Of a stretch of DNA of 27,519 nt, positions 7,108 through 14,865 are shown in pieces (within the stretch, counting starts at the first letter, position 1; each line of letters begins with the position of its first letter). Under the pieces are notes generated by a model. The model was not told the DNA's origin, made no database searches, and worked only from the letters and a program-made list of their open reading frames with translations. Location: positions 1-27,519 of the forward strand of contig JANPCR010000116.1 in NCBI GenBank assembly GCA_031431035.1, written 5' to 3'. The DNA comes from JANYCG01 sp031431035. GTDB lineage: Bacteria; Pseudomonadota; Gammaproteobacteria; Burkholderiales; Burkholderiaceae_C. Position numbers and translations under genes: made by a program.

Positions 7108-9744
7108 ATGCTTTTCAGGCAAGATTCGATGCAAAGTGAGTTGACCTATTCGCCGACCGGATTTCCGTCGACATCAGCGCTCGGCCATCGCCCGTCGAGC
7201 CATGCCAATTTGGGGCATTTTGATGAGTTGCGAGGGCATTCAGAGCGCCGAGGGTCTCCCAGAGTGGAATCCAGCAGGTTGAACGCCCGCAGCCTGACGG
7301 CACCTTGGCGGCAGTTTTTCGAAAATCTGGAATCCGATGCCCTGGGCAGTCTGGATCAGCGTGCAGGCAGCCTGGCTCGTCAAATTCACGACAACGGTGT
7401 CACTTACAACGTTTACTCCGACGCGGGCGGTCCACAACGCCCCTGGTCACTTGACCTGCTTCCTTTGATCATCCCGGCGGCTGACTGGCAGTTCATTGAA
7501 AATGGGATCAAGCAGCGCGTGCGGCTGCTCGACCATGTGATGGCCGACGTTTATGGCCCACAAACATTGCTGTCACGCGGGCTATTGCCACCTGCACTGG
7601 TGCAAGGACACCCTGGCTATCTGCGTGAAATGCACGGCTGCAAGCCCGTGGGCGGCACCCATCTGCACATCGCCGCGTTCGACCTGGCCCACGGGTCTGA
7701 CGGCCATTGGCGGGTGGTTTCGCAACGCACCCAGGCACCCAGCGGTTTGGGTTACCTGCTTGAAAACCGATTGGCCGTATCGCATCTCTTTGCCCAGGGC
7801 TTTGACGCCATGAAAATTCAACGGCTTGCGGGCACTTACCGCGCTCTGCTGGACGGCATCAAGGCCATGAGCCCCGCTGGCGCTGAGTCGCACATCGCAC
7901 TCCTGACACCTGGCCCCTACAACGAAACTTACTTTGAACACGCCTACCTGTCGCGTTACCTTGGACTGACCCTCGTGCAAGGCACTGACCTGATCGTGCG
8001 AGACCAGCATCTCTATTTAAAAACATTGAAAGGGCTCGAGCCGGTTCATGTGCTGCTCAAACGGGTTGACGACCAGTTTCTTGACCCTCTGGAATTGAAG
8101 GCCGACTCAACCCTGGGGGTCGCTGGGTTGATGCAAGTCATTCGCGCAGGCAACGTAATGATGGCCAATGCGCCGGGCTCCGCCTTTTTGGAGTCGCCCG
8201 CCTTGCTGGGTTTCTTGCCTGCGCTTTCTCAACACCTGCTGGGAGAAGATTTGGCGCTGCCGTCGCTTCCGACATGGTGGTGCGGGGAGCGGCTGGCCAT
8301 GGAAACTGCGCTTTCGGATTTGCAAAACAGTGCGATCAAACCCACCTACCCCGGCTCCATTCACCATGGCGACTTTGATGCCGTCATTGGCCACACCATG
8401 AGCGAGCGCGAAACCCAAGAGTGGGCGGGGCGCATCGCCATGAACTGTGACGAACACACCGTACAGGCCTACGCAGCGTTGTCACAAATGCCAACCTGGC
8501 GCACGCATGAAGGCGGTGGTGCGCTGGCTTTGCGGTCGGTCATTCTGCGGGTTTTTGCGGTCACTGACGGGGCCCAGTCATGGCGCATTTTGCCGGGTGG
8601 CCTGGCCCGTGTTGCGGGCGCAAGCAGCGACATAGCGTCTATGCAGCGCGGGGGTAGCAGTGCCGATGTGTGGGTCATGGCTTCGGGTGCCGTGGATCAA
8701 ACCTCGCTTCTTCCCCCCGCCCTCACGCCAGGCACTGTGTTGCAGCGCAAGCGCATCGTGACCAGCCGCGCCGGTGAAAACCTGTACTGGCTGGGTCGTT
8801 ACACCGAACGCAGCGAAAACCTGGTTCGCCTGGCCAAGCTCATTTTGGAATGCCTCCAAGGCGAAGCCCAGTCCTCGCCGACCTTGCAAGCCTGGGTGTC
8901 GCAAATGGCTGTGACAAACACTTTGGTTTTGCCCAGTGTGCCAACCGCAGCCCAAGCGCGGCGCCTGTTTGAACGGTCTTTGGTGGCAGGACTTGGCAGT
9001 TCTGACCTGGCCACCAGTGTGGGCTACAACCTGCGGGCCGTGCGCCTGACGGCGTCCAATGTGCGCGAGCGTCTGTCGCTGGAGCACTGGAACCTGATCG
9101 TTTGCTCCGAAGAAGAGTTGACCCAAGCCTGCCAGCATATGGCGCAAAGTGGCGATTTGTCGCCGCTTGAGGCCCAACGAATTTTGAAAGTCGCAAGCGA
9201 TCACTTGGCGGCCATCACAGGGGCTCAAAATGACCGAATGGCGCGTGACGACGGCTGGAGGCTGCTAAGCATCGGGCGCCAGATCGAGCGTCTTGGGTTT
9301 TTGTCTCAATCGCTTTTAAGCGGGATCAATACGGGGTCGGTGTTTTCAGACGGCGGCTTTGACGCCATGATTGCATTGTTTGACAGCACAACGGCTTTCC
9401 ATACGCAATACCAACAAAGCAATGACATGGCCGCACTGGCAGACATGCTGGTGCTTGACCGGGACAACCCACGGTCACTCGGGTGGGTTGCCCAAACCTT
9501 GCGGGGCCGCTTGGCCAAATTGGCTGGCAGCGCACCCCACGAGCTGGGCGAGCTGTCTTACCGCGTGCCAGACCCAGCCACTTGGTCGCTAGATTTGCTT
9601 TGCGCAACGGACGCCCATGGCCGCTACACCGCGCTTTGCAATTTGCTGACGGACTGCAGCCAAGCGGCGTTCAATTTGTCCGACGACGTGAGTCAGCTCT
9701 ATTTCACGCATTCTGATGATGCTCGGCGTACTTTGGGGGCTTGA
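7108..9744 (+). CDS. Circularly permuted ATP-grasp protein fused to an alpha-E domain
   Basis: About 878 residues from ATG 7108. The first half is a circularly permuted ATP-grasp domain (formerly DUF404/DUF407), with YNVYSDAGGPQRPWSLDLLP, VMADVYGPQ and SQRTQAPSGLGYLLENR. From about base 8757 a helical alpha-E domain (DUF403) begins with SRAGENLYWLGRYTERSENL. Comparative genomics links these domains and transglutaminase-like peptidases to predicted peptide-bond-forming systems, but no reaction is proved. The start is unsure: the frame is open from TTG 7009, GTG 7039 lacks a ribosome site, and ATG 7129 has AGG 9 bases upstream. The stop TGA is followed directly by the ATG of the transglutaminase gene, so the two are coupled. 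Confidence 0.9.
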   Translation: MLFRQDSMQSELTYSPTGFPSTSALGHRPSSHANLGHFDELRGHSERRGSPRVESSRLNARSLTAPWRQFFENLESDALGSLDQRAGSLARQIHDNGVTYNVYSDAGGPQRPWSLDLLPLIIPAADWQFIENGIKQRVRLLDHVMADVYGPQTLLSRGLLPPALVQGHPGYLREMHGCKPVGGTHLHIAAFDLAHGSDGHWRVVSQRTQAPSGLGYLLENRLAVSHLFAQGFDAMKIQRLAGTYRALLDGIKAMSPAGAESHIALLTPGPYNETYFEHAYLSRYLGLTLVQGTDLIVRDQHLYLKTLKGLEPVHVLLKRVDDQFLDPLELKADSTLGVAGLMQVIRAGNVMMANAPGSAFLESPALLGFLPALSQHLLGEDLALPSLPTWWCGERLAMETALSDLQNSAIKPTYPGSIHHGDFDAVIGHTMSERETQEWAGRIAMNCDEHTVQAYAALSQMPTWRTHEGGGALALRSVILRVFAVTDGAQSWRILPGGLARVAGASSDIASMQRGGSSADVWVMASGAVDQTSLLPPALTPGTVLQRKRIVTSRAGENLYWLGRYTERSENLVRLAKLILECLQGEAQSSPTLQAWVSQMAVTNTLVLPSVPTAAQARRLFERSLVAGLGSSDLATSVGYNLRAVRLTASNVRERLSLEHWNLIVCSEEELTQACQHMAQSGDLSPLEAQRILKVASDHLAAITGAQNDRMARDDGWRLLSIGRQIERLGFLSQSLLSGINTGSVFSDGGFDAMIALFDSTTAFHTQYQQSNDMAALADMLVLDRDNPRSLGWVAQTLRGRLAKLAGSAPHELGELSYRVPDPATWSLDLLCATDAHGRYTALCNLLTDCSQAAFNLSDDVSQLYFTHSDDARRTLGA

Positions 9745-10731
9745 ATGCTGCTGCAAATTACCCACGAAACTCGCTATGACTATGTGCCACCGGTCGAACT
9801 GGCGCAGCACATTTGCCACCTGACGCCGATCTGCAACGCCAACCAAACCTTGCACAGTCATTCGGCAACCATCAGCCCTGAGCCCGACGAGCAGACGCAA
9901 TCTATCGATATTTTTGGCAATGTCCGTCAATTTTTTAGCTTGCAAGCCACGCACTGTCAGTTGCAAGTCACCGCCAACAGCGTTATTGCCACGCGGGCTC
10001 GCGCCATGCCGGCCAGCACCATCGCGTGGGAGCAAGTGCGCGAACGTTTTCGCTATGTTGCGGGGGCCTCCTATGACCCGGCGTGTGAATTTGTTTATGC
10101 ATCACCATTTGTGCCACGTCACAGCGATTTCACTCAGTACGCTCGCCCCAGTTTTGCGCCAGGACAGTCCCTGCTGCAAGGCGCCCGTGACCTGATGCGC
10201 CGCATTCACACCGAATTCAGCTACGAAAGCCAAAGCACCGAGGTCAGTACACCCGCCCTGACTGCATTGGCACAGCGCAAAGGGGTTTGCCAGGATTTTG
10301 CGCACATCATGATTGCGTGCCTGCGTGCGCTGGGGCTTTCGGCACGCTATGTAAGCGGCTATGTTTTGACGCAACCACCCCCCGGGGTTGCCCGTCTGCG
10401 CGGCTGCGATGCCTCGCACGCCTGGGCCTCGGTTTACTTGCCAGACTATCCTGAAGGCGACCACTGGTGCGACTTTGACCCGACGAACAACCGAGATGGC
10501 TGGGGCTCACCCGGCGAAGACTATGTGACCCTTGCCACTGGCCGTGACTATGGCGATGTGGCTCCCTTGCGCGGCGTGATTCACGGCGGCACCGACCACA
10601 CTTTACTCGTCGCCGTAACGGTTGAACCTGTTGATGACATGGCGTTGCCAATGGGACAATTTCAATTTCAATCCCAATCTCAAAGCCTGGGAAGCCCGCA
10701 GATTCAGTTTCAGTCACAGTCTCAAAACTGA
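9745..10731 (+). CDS. Transglutaminase-like cysteine protease family protein
   Basis: 328 residues. An N-terminal beta domain (starting MLLQITHETRYDY) is followed by the papain-like transglutaminase core with catalytic residues C182 (GVCQDFAH), H225 (SHAWASV) and D245 (DFDPTN). No signal peptide is seen, so it is probably cytoplasmic. ATG 9745 directly follows the TGA of the ATP-grasp/alpha-E gene. In such pairs it is predicted to cut or transfer peptides made by the ATP-grasp partner; this is inference. The last 30 residues are an odd tail rich in Gln and Ser with FQSQSQ twice, encoded by a diverged 42-bp tandem duplication. The tail lies beyond what I expect for the family. Confidence 0.9.
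   Translation: MLLQITHETRYDYVPPVELAQHICHLTPICNANQTLHSHSATISPEPDEQTQSIDIFGNVRQFFSLQATHCQLQVTANSVIATRARAMPASTIAWEQVRERFRYVAGASYDPACEFVYASPFVPRHSDFTQYARPSFAPGQSLLQGARDLMRRIHTEFSYESQSTEVSTPALTALAQRKGVCQDFAHIMIACLRALGLSARYVSGYVLTQPPPGVARLRGCDASHAWASVYLPDYPEGDHWCDFDPTNNRDGWGSPGEDYVTLATGRDYGDVAPLRGVIHGGTDHTLLVAVTVEPVDDMALPMGQFQFQSQSQSLGSPQIQFQSQSQN
10666..10726 (+). repeat. Diverged tandem repeat encoding FQSQSQ
   Basis: A 19-base unit at 10666-10684 recurs at 10708-10726 with three third-position changes, 42 bases (14 codons) apart. Both encode FQSQSQ at the end of the transglutaminase-like protein. Because all differences are silent, the peptide may have been kept since the duplication, though the sample is tiny. 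Confidence 0.6.
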
Positions 10732-10797
10732 AGTCAAATCCCGGCCCCAACGCCACACCCTAACCCCGGATTCCATTTTTACAGAGAGGAAATCAAC

Positions 10798-11256
10798 ATG
10801 AGCATTTACGAAAACCTAAGCGCACAGGGCATTTTGCTGCCGCCAGTGTCAACCCCAGCTGCCGCCTATGTACCGTTCGTTCAAACTGGCAATTTGGTCT
10901 TTTTAAGTGGCCACATTGCCAGAAAAGATGGCAAACCTTGGGTCGGACAGTTCGGCAAAACCATGTTCACCGAAGAAGGCAAGCGGGCCGCCAGGGCCGT
11001 GGCCATCGACCTGATGGGCACCTTGAATGCCGCCACGGGTGGCAACCTCAACCGCGTTAAACGCATTGTCAAATTGATGTCCCTGGTCAACTCGACCCCA
11101 GACTTCACTGAGCAGCATTTGGTGACCAATGGGGCCAGTGAGCTGATTGGCCAGATTTTTGGCCCCGTTGGCAGCCATGCCCGCAGCGCTTTTGGCGTGG
11201 CTCAAATCCCTATGGGTGCTTGCGTTGAGATCGAAATGATTGCCGAGATCGACTAG
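10798..11256 (+). CDS. RidA/YjgF family protein
   Basis: 152 residues. Members include enamine/imine deaminases that remove reactive 2-aminoacrylate, but many subfamilies have other or unknown roles. The C-terminal signature HARSAFGVAQIPMGACVEIE (128-147) keeps the Arg (R129) and Glu (E144) that bind substrate in active RidA proteins. At about 150 residues it is longer than E. coli RidA (128) and fits a YjgF-like subgroup. A strong ribosome site GAGAGG lies 8 bases before ATG 10798. It lies 66 bases after the transglutaminase gene, perhaps in the same transcript, and is convergent with folK. Confidence 0.88.
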   Translation: MSIYENLSAQGILLPPVSTPAAAYVPFVQTGNLVFLSGHIARKDGKPWVGQFGKTMFTEEGKRAARAVAIDLMGTLNAATGGNLNRVKRIVKLMSLVNSTPDFTEQHLVTNGASELIGQIFGPVGSHARSAFGVAQIPMGACVEIEMIAEID

Positions 11257-11281
11257 CGCGGGAAAAAACGCGGGGCAGCGA

Positions 11282-11755
11282 TCAGGAGCGAAGTCGCTCA
11301 ATGATTTGATCGCTGACGACTGCCAGTTGCGCAGCCGACACCCGGTTCGGCGCAATTTCAGCCAACGGCACCAGCACGAAGGCACGCTGGTTCATGCGCG
11401 GGTGGGGCACTTGCAAAATAGGCGTTTGAATCGCGTGATCGTCATACAACAAGATGTCCAAATCGAGGGTTCGTGGCGCGTTGGCGTAGGGCCTTTGGCG
11501 ATGTTCCGAGTTCTCCAGACCCTGCAGATGGCCAAGCAAGGCCTGTGCTGAAAGGCCTGTCGAGATTTCTACCACCGCGTTGATGAAATCTGGTCCCAAA
11601 GCCTGAACAGGTGCCGTGCGGTAAAGCGATGACTGGCTTTGCAACCGCGTGTCTGGGAGGCGGGCAATCGCCACAATCGCCCTTTGAATCGTCGCCGAGG
11701 CGTCGCCCAAATTGGCACCAAGGGCAACAAAGCAAGGCGTACCCAAGGTGCTCAA
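11282..11755 (-). CDS. folK: 2-amino-4-hydroxy-6-hydroxymethyldihydropteridine diphosphokinase
   Basis: 157 residues, normal for HPPK, which transfers pyrophosphate from ATP to the pterin in folate synthesis. Signatures are ALGANLGD (11-18), the Mg-binding PRTLDLDILLYDD and VPHPRMNQRAFVLVPLAEIAP. The start appears to be TTG 11755, five bases after the pcnB stop; a second in-frame TTG at 11746 lies in the second copy of a 9-base direct duplication (AGCACCTTG twice). No ribosome site is seen, so translation probably depends on coupling to pcnB. It is the last gene of the perM-hda-HAD-pcnB-folK unit and convergent with the RidA-family gene. Confidence 0.93.
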   Translation of the reverse strand: MSTLGTPCFVALGANLGDASATIQRAIVAIARLPDTRLQSQSSLYRTAPVQALGPDFINAVVEISTGLSAQALLGHLQGLENSEHRQRPYANAPRTLDLDILLYDDHAIQTPILQVPHPRMNQRAFVLVPLAEIAPNRVSAAQLAVVSDQIIERLRS

Positions 11756-11760
11756 GGTGC

Positions 11761-13410
11761 TCAGGGCGCGACGCCCGATCCTGAACCTGAATCTGATCCC
11801 GCTCCCGGCTCTGATCCCGTTCCAGCGCTTTTGTCTGTGCCAGGCCTGCGCCTGCGCCGCCGCCTTTTGGGGGCATCACCTTCCATCCGGCCCGACCCGC
11901 TGGATTCATCTGAAGCGCCATCACCCGCAACATCCTGACCCGCGGCGCTGCCATCGGTCGGCTCTGCCGCTGGGTTTTGGTTTTGAGTCGCTTCGCGCGG
12001 GGGCCGCGGCGCGCGCGCCATGCGAGGGCGCTGCTGTTGCTCATCTCGAACTTGGTCCACCATGTCCTGGCGAACGGAGTCGCTGGCCATGCTGAACTCT
12101 TGCCACCAGTCGGCCAGGCTTTCGTCGACCTCGCCCACGTCAGCGCGCAAACGCATGAAGTCGAAGGCGGCGCGAAAACGCGGCTGATCCAGCAAGCCAA
12201 AAGGTGCACTGCCCACGCGTTTTTCAAAACGCGGTTGCATGATCCAGATTTCACGCATGTCGCCTGCCAACCTGCCTCGACCCGACACGTCGCCTATGCG
12301 TGCGTTAAAAACCTCGTCAATCGCATCTTGCAAAGCAGGGTGCGGTGGCTGGCGCTGCTCGGTGCGGGCCACCCAGCCGGTGCGCACGTCGGCCCACAAA
12401 ACGCAGGCCAGTAAAAAACTCGGGGCAACGGGCTTGCCTTCGCCGACGCGGCGGTCGGTGTCTTTCAGGGCGGCACTGACGAACGGCTGCTCGGCCCGCT
12501 CCACCACCACGTCCAGCAAGGGGTAAATACCGCGCGACATGCCCAGCAATTTGAGCTGGGCGATGGACGCCAGCGAATGCCCGGTTTGCAAGAGTTTGAG
12601 CATTTCGTCAAACAAGCGACTTTGCGGCACATCGGCCAACAATTCTTGAGATTTGACCAGGGGTGCCGCAGTTTTGGCCTCTAAAGTGAAGCCCAGTGGG
12701 CTCAGCTTGGCCGCAAAACGCACCGCCCGGATGATGCGCACCGGGTCTTCACGGTAGCGGGCGGCGGGCTCGCCAATCATGCGAATGATACGTTTCTGGG
12801 TGTCGGCAATGCCACCGTGGTAGTCCACCACCACCTGCGTTTGCGGGTCGTAGTACATGGCGTTGATGGTGAAATCGCGGCGCACTGCGTCTTCTTCTTG
12901 TGGGCCCCAAACGTTGTCGCGCAGCACTCGCCCGGAGGAATCTACCGCGTGCTTCATGCCTGCCAGTTCGCCTTTGCTGGTGCGTTCGTTACCGGCCACA
13001 GCCTCGGCGGCTGCATTATCTAGATAAGCCCGAAAGGTCGACACCTCAATCACTTCATGCTCGCGGCCCCGGCCATACACGACGTGAACAATGCGAAAGC
13101 GTCGCCCAATGATGAAGGCCCGCCGAAACAGACCTTTGACTTGTTCAGGCGTTGCATTGGTCGCCACGTCGAAGTCTTTGGGAGCCAAACCGACCATCAA
13201 GTCGCGCACTGCGCCACCAACGATGTAAGCCTCGTAGCCAGCGTCTTTCAGGGTGCGCACCACGCCCACGGCACGTTCATCCACCAGATTGGGGTCAATG
13301 CCGTGGACAGCAACGCCCAGCTCTTCGCGTTTGCCGAATTTCGGTTTTTTGCTGCGGCCTGTGGCGATAGACGCCTTGCCTAGCAACTTGTCTATGAACT
13401 TCTTGATCAA
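11761..13410 (-). CDS. pcnB: Poly(A) polymerase I
   Basis: 549 residues. It adds poly(A) to RNA 3' ends and promotes decay. The nucleotidyltransferase core shows IVGGAVRD (63-70), the metal-binding DFD (79-81) and RDFTINAMYYDP. The C-terminus has the run of Arg typical of the enzyme, followed by a Gly/Ser/Glu/Asp tail of low complexity. The frame is open back to 13527, but family proteins begin IKKFIDKLLGK; this points to TTG 13410 with AAGG 6 bases upstream. E. coli pcnB likewise uses a poor start codon (AUU) that limits expression. A five-codon frame (ATG 13424 to TGA 13407) overlaps this TTG. The HAD gene stop lies 19 bases upstream. Confidence 0.95.
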   Translation of the reverse strand: MIKKFIDKLLGKASIATGRSKKPKFGKREELGVAVHGIDPNLVDERAVGVVRTLKDAGYEAYIVGGAVRDLMVGLAPKDFDVATNATPEQVKGLFRRAFIIGRRFRIVHVVYGRGREHEVIEVSTFRAYLDNAAAEAVAGNERTSKGELAGMKHAVDSSGRVLRDNVWGPQEEDAVRRDFTINAMYYDPQTQVVVDYHGGIADTQKRIIRMIGEPAARYREDPVRIIRAVRFAAKLSPLGFTLEAKTAAPLVKSQELLADVPQSRLFDEMLKLLQTGHSLASIAQLKLLGMSRGIYPLLDVVVERAEQPFVSAALKDTDRRVGEGKPVAPSFLLACVLWADVRTGWVARTEQRQPPHPALQDAIDEVFNARIGDVSGRGRLAGDMREIWIMQPRFEKRVGSAPFGLLDQPRFRAAFDFMRLRADVGEVDESLADWWQEFSMASDSVRQDMVDQVRDEQQQRPRMARAPRPPREATQNQNPAAEPTDGSAAGQDVAGDGASDESSGSGRMEGDAPKRRRRRRRPGTDKSAGTGSEPGAGSDSGSGSGVAP

Positions 13411-13429
13411 ACTAAAGCCTTCATGTCGG

Positions 13430-14146
13430 TTAATTTTGGCTTGCCTCTGGCGTGCCAAACAGGTCAAGTATGCGCCATCCGCGTGTCGTGGCAATTTGGC
13501 GCAGCCGGTCGTCCGGGTTGGTTGCAACGGGGTGATTCACCCGCTCCAGCAGGGGCAGGTCATTCATGGAATCGCTGTAAAAAGTGCTTTCAACATCGTC
13601 CCAGCCGATTCCGCGTGCTGACAGCCAGTGCTGCATTCGGGTGACTTTGCCTTGGCGCACAGACGGCACGCCCTCGATTTCACCGTTGTACCAGCTCTGC
13701 CCCGCTGGTGTGCTGTGCCGCGCAAGCTGCACGGCAATCAGCTCATCCACACCGAACGCCGTGGCAATGGGCCGGGTGACAAATTCATTGGTGGCCGTCA
13801 CCATCAGCACCGTATCGCCCTGGGCCTGGTGCCTTTGAACCAAAGCCAAAGCCTGCGGCGTGATGGCAGGTTGAATCACAAGCTGCATGAACTTTTGGTG
13901 CGCTGCCGCCGAATTAACTTCGCCCTGGTGGCACAGAGCGGCGGTGGCAAACCGCACGTAGTCGTGAATGTCCAGCGTCCCGGCCTTGTATTGGGCAAAA
14001 AACTCGTCGTTGCGGCGGGCAAACTCCAGCGGGTCAGTCCAGCCGATGGTGGTGGTGAACTCCCCCCAAGCATAGTCAGAATCAAGAGGCAAGAGCGTGT
14101 GATCCAGGTCAAACAGGGTCAAATTCAGCTTCAAAGGCAGCTTCAA
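13430..14146 (-). CDS. HAD superfamily subfamily IB hydrolase (phosphatase)
   Basis: 238 residues, a SerB-like phosphatase. Motif I is DLDHT (D13 nucleophile, D15), motif II MVTATNEF, motif III the Lys in RQGKVTR and motif IV FYSDSMNDLPLL with the metal-binding acids. These IB proteins act on small phosphate esters, and this group often sits beside pcnB or hda in Burkholderiales; the substrate is not known. The start is TTG 14146, the base next to the hda stop, with GGAG nine bases before it inside hda. TTG 14134 is another possible start. Confidence 0.9.
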   Translation of the reverse strand: MKLPLKLNLTLFDLDHTLLPLDSDYAWGEFTTTIGWTDPLEFARRNDEFFAQYKAGTLDIHDYVRFATAALCHQGEVNSAAAHQKFMQLVIQPAITPQALALVQRHQAQGDTVLMVTATNEFVTRPIATAFGVDELIAVQLARHSTPAGQSWYNGEIEGVPSVRQGKVTRMQHWLSARGIGWDDVESTFYSDSMNDLPLLERVNHPVATNPDDRLRQIATTRGWRILDLFGTPEASQN

Positions 14147-14833
14147 TTAAAGGTTCTCCAGCATCGTCTTGATCATCGGAATGGTCACCGCGCGTTTGGA
14201 TTGCAGTGCAAACCCGTCGATCAGCTCCAGCAAGTCCATCAGGCTGCCCAGATCGCGGCTGAAGCGGGTGAGCATGAAATCCATCACTTCGTCGCTCAGA
14301 AAAACCCCGCGGGCGTCTGCCGCTTGGCGCAAAACCGCCCGTCGCTCAGATTCGCTCAATACCTGCAAACCAAACACATGGCCCCAACCGAGCCGGGTTC
14401 GCAGGTCATCGCGCAGGCTCAGGTCTGCTGGCGGCAGGGCTCCTGCGGCCATGACCCAACGCGAGAGCGATTGGGCGTTGACAAACCAGTTGAAAGCCGC
14501 GTGCTGCTGCACCGCCGTGTAAAGGTGCACATCGTCCAGCAAGATGGCGGACCAGGCCTCGTTGAAATCGGGCGGCTCCAGCAAGCTGGCATCCATCCAG
14601 CCGACGGTGGCCCCTTGCTCACGCAGGGCTTCGCGGGCACTTTTGAGCAAATGGGTTTTGCCACTGCCACTGATGCCCCACAGGTAGGTGGGCACGGGCG
14701 AGCGTGTGTCCACGCGCGATTGCTCCCCGACCCACAAGGCCAAATGGCTCACCACAGCGGCGTTAGGGCCTGCGACAAAATTTTTGAGGGTTGGGCCCGT
14801 CAGCAGTCCGATGTCAAGGGCGAGTTGCTTCAT
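14147..14833 (-). CDS. hda: DnaA regulatory inactivator Hda
   Basis: 228 residues. Hda binds the DNA-loaded beta clamp and stimulates ATP hydrolysis by DnaA, preventing re-initiation. The N-terminal KQLALDI (2-8) is the clamp-binding motif. The AAA+ fold shows Walker A GISGSGKT (53-60), Walker B ILLDDVH (97-103) and an arginine-rich region near LRDDLRTRLGWG. There is no DnaA-type DNA-binding domain, which separates it from DnaA. The gene lies 32 bases after the transporter gene and abuts the HAD gene. Confidence 0.94.
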   Translation of the reverse strand: MKQLALDIGLLTGPTLKNFVAGPNAAVVSHLALWVGEQSRVDTRSPVPTYLWGISGSGKTHLLKSAREALREQGATVGWMDASLLEPPDFNEAWSAILLDDVHLYTAVQQHAAFNWFVNAQSLSRWVMAAGALPPADLSLRDDLRTRLGWGHVFGLQVLSESERRAVLRQAADARGVFLSDEVMDFMLTRFSRDLGSLMDLLELIDGFALQSKRAVTIPMIKTMLENL

Positions 14834-14865
14834 TTGCTTAAAACGCTTAAACCGCTCAAGTTCGC

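Noticed and set aside
6940..7134. N-terminal extension of the monooxygenase by 65 residues
   Set aside because: The extra residues do not look like the family, contain no export signal and would overlap the control region of the divergent gene; ATG 6939 has a ribosome site.
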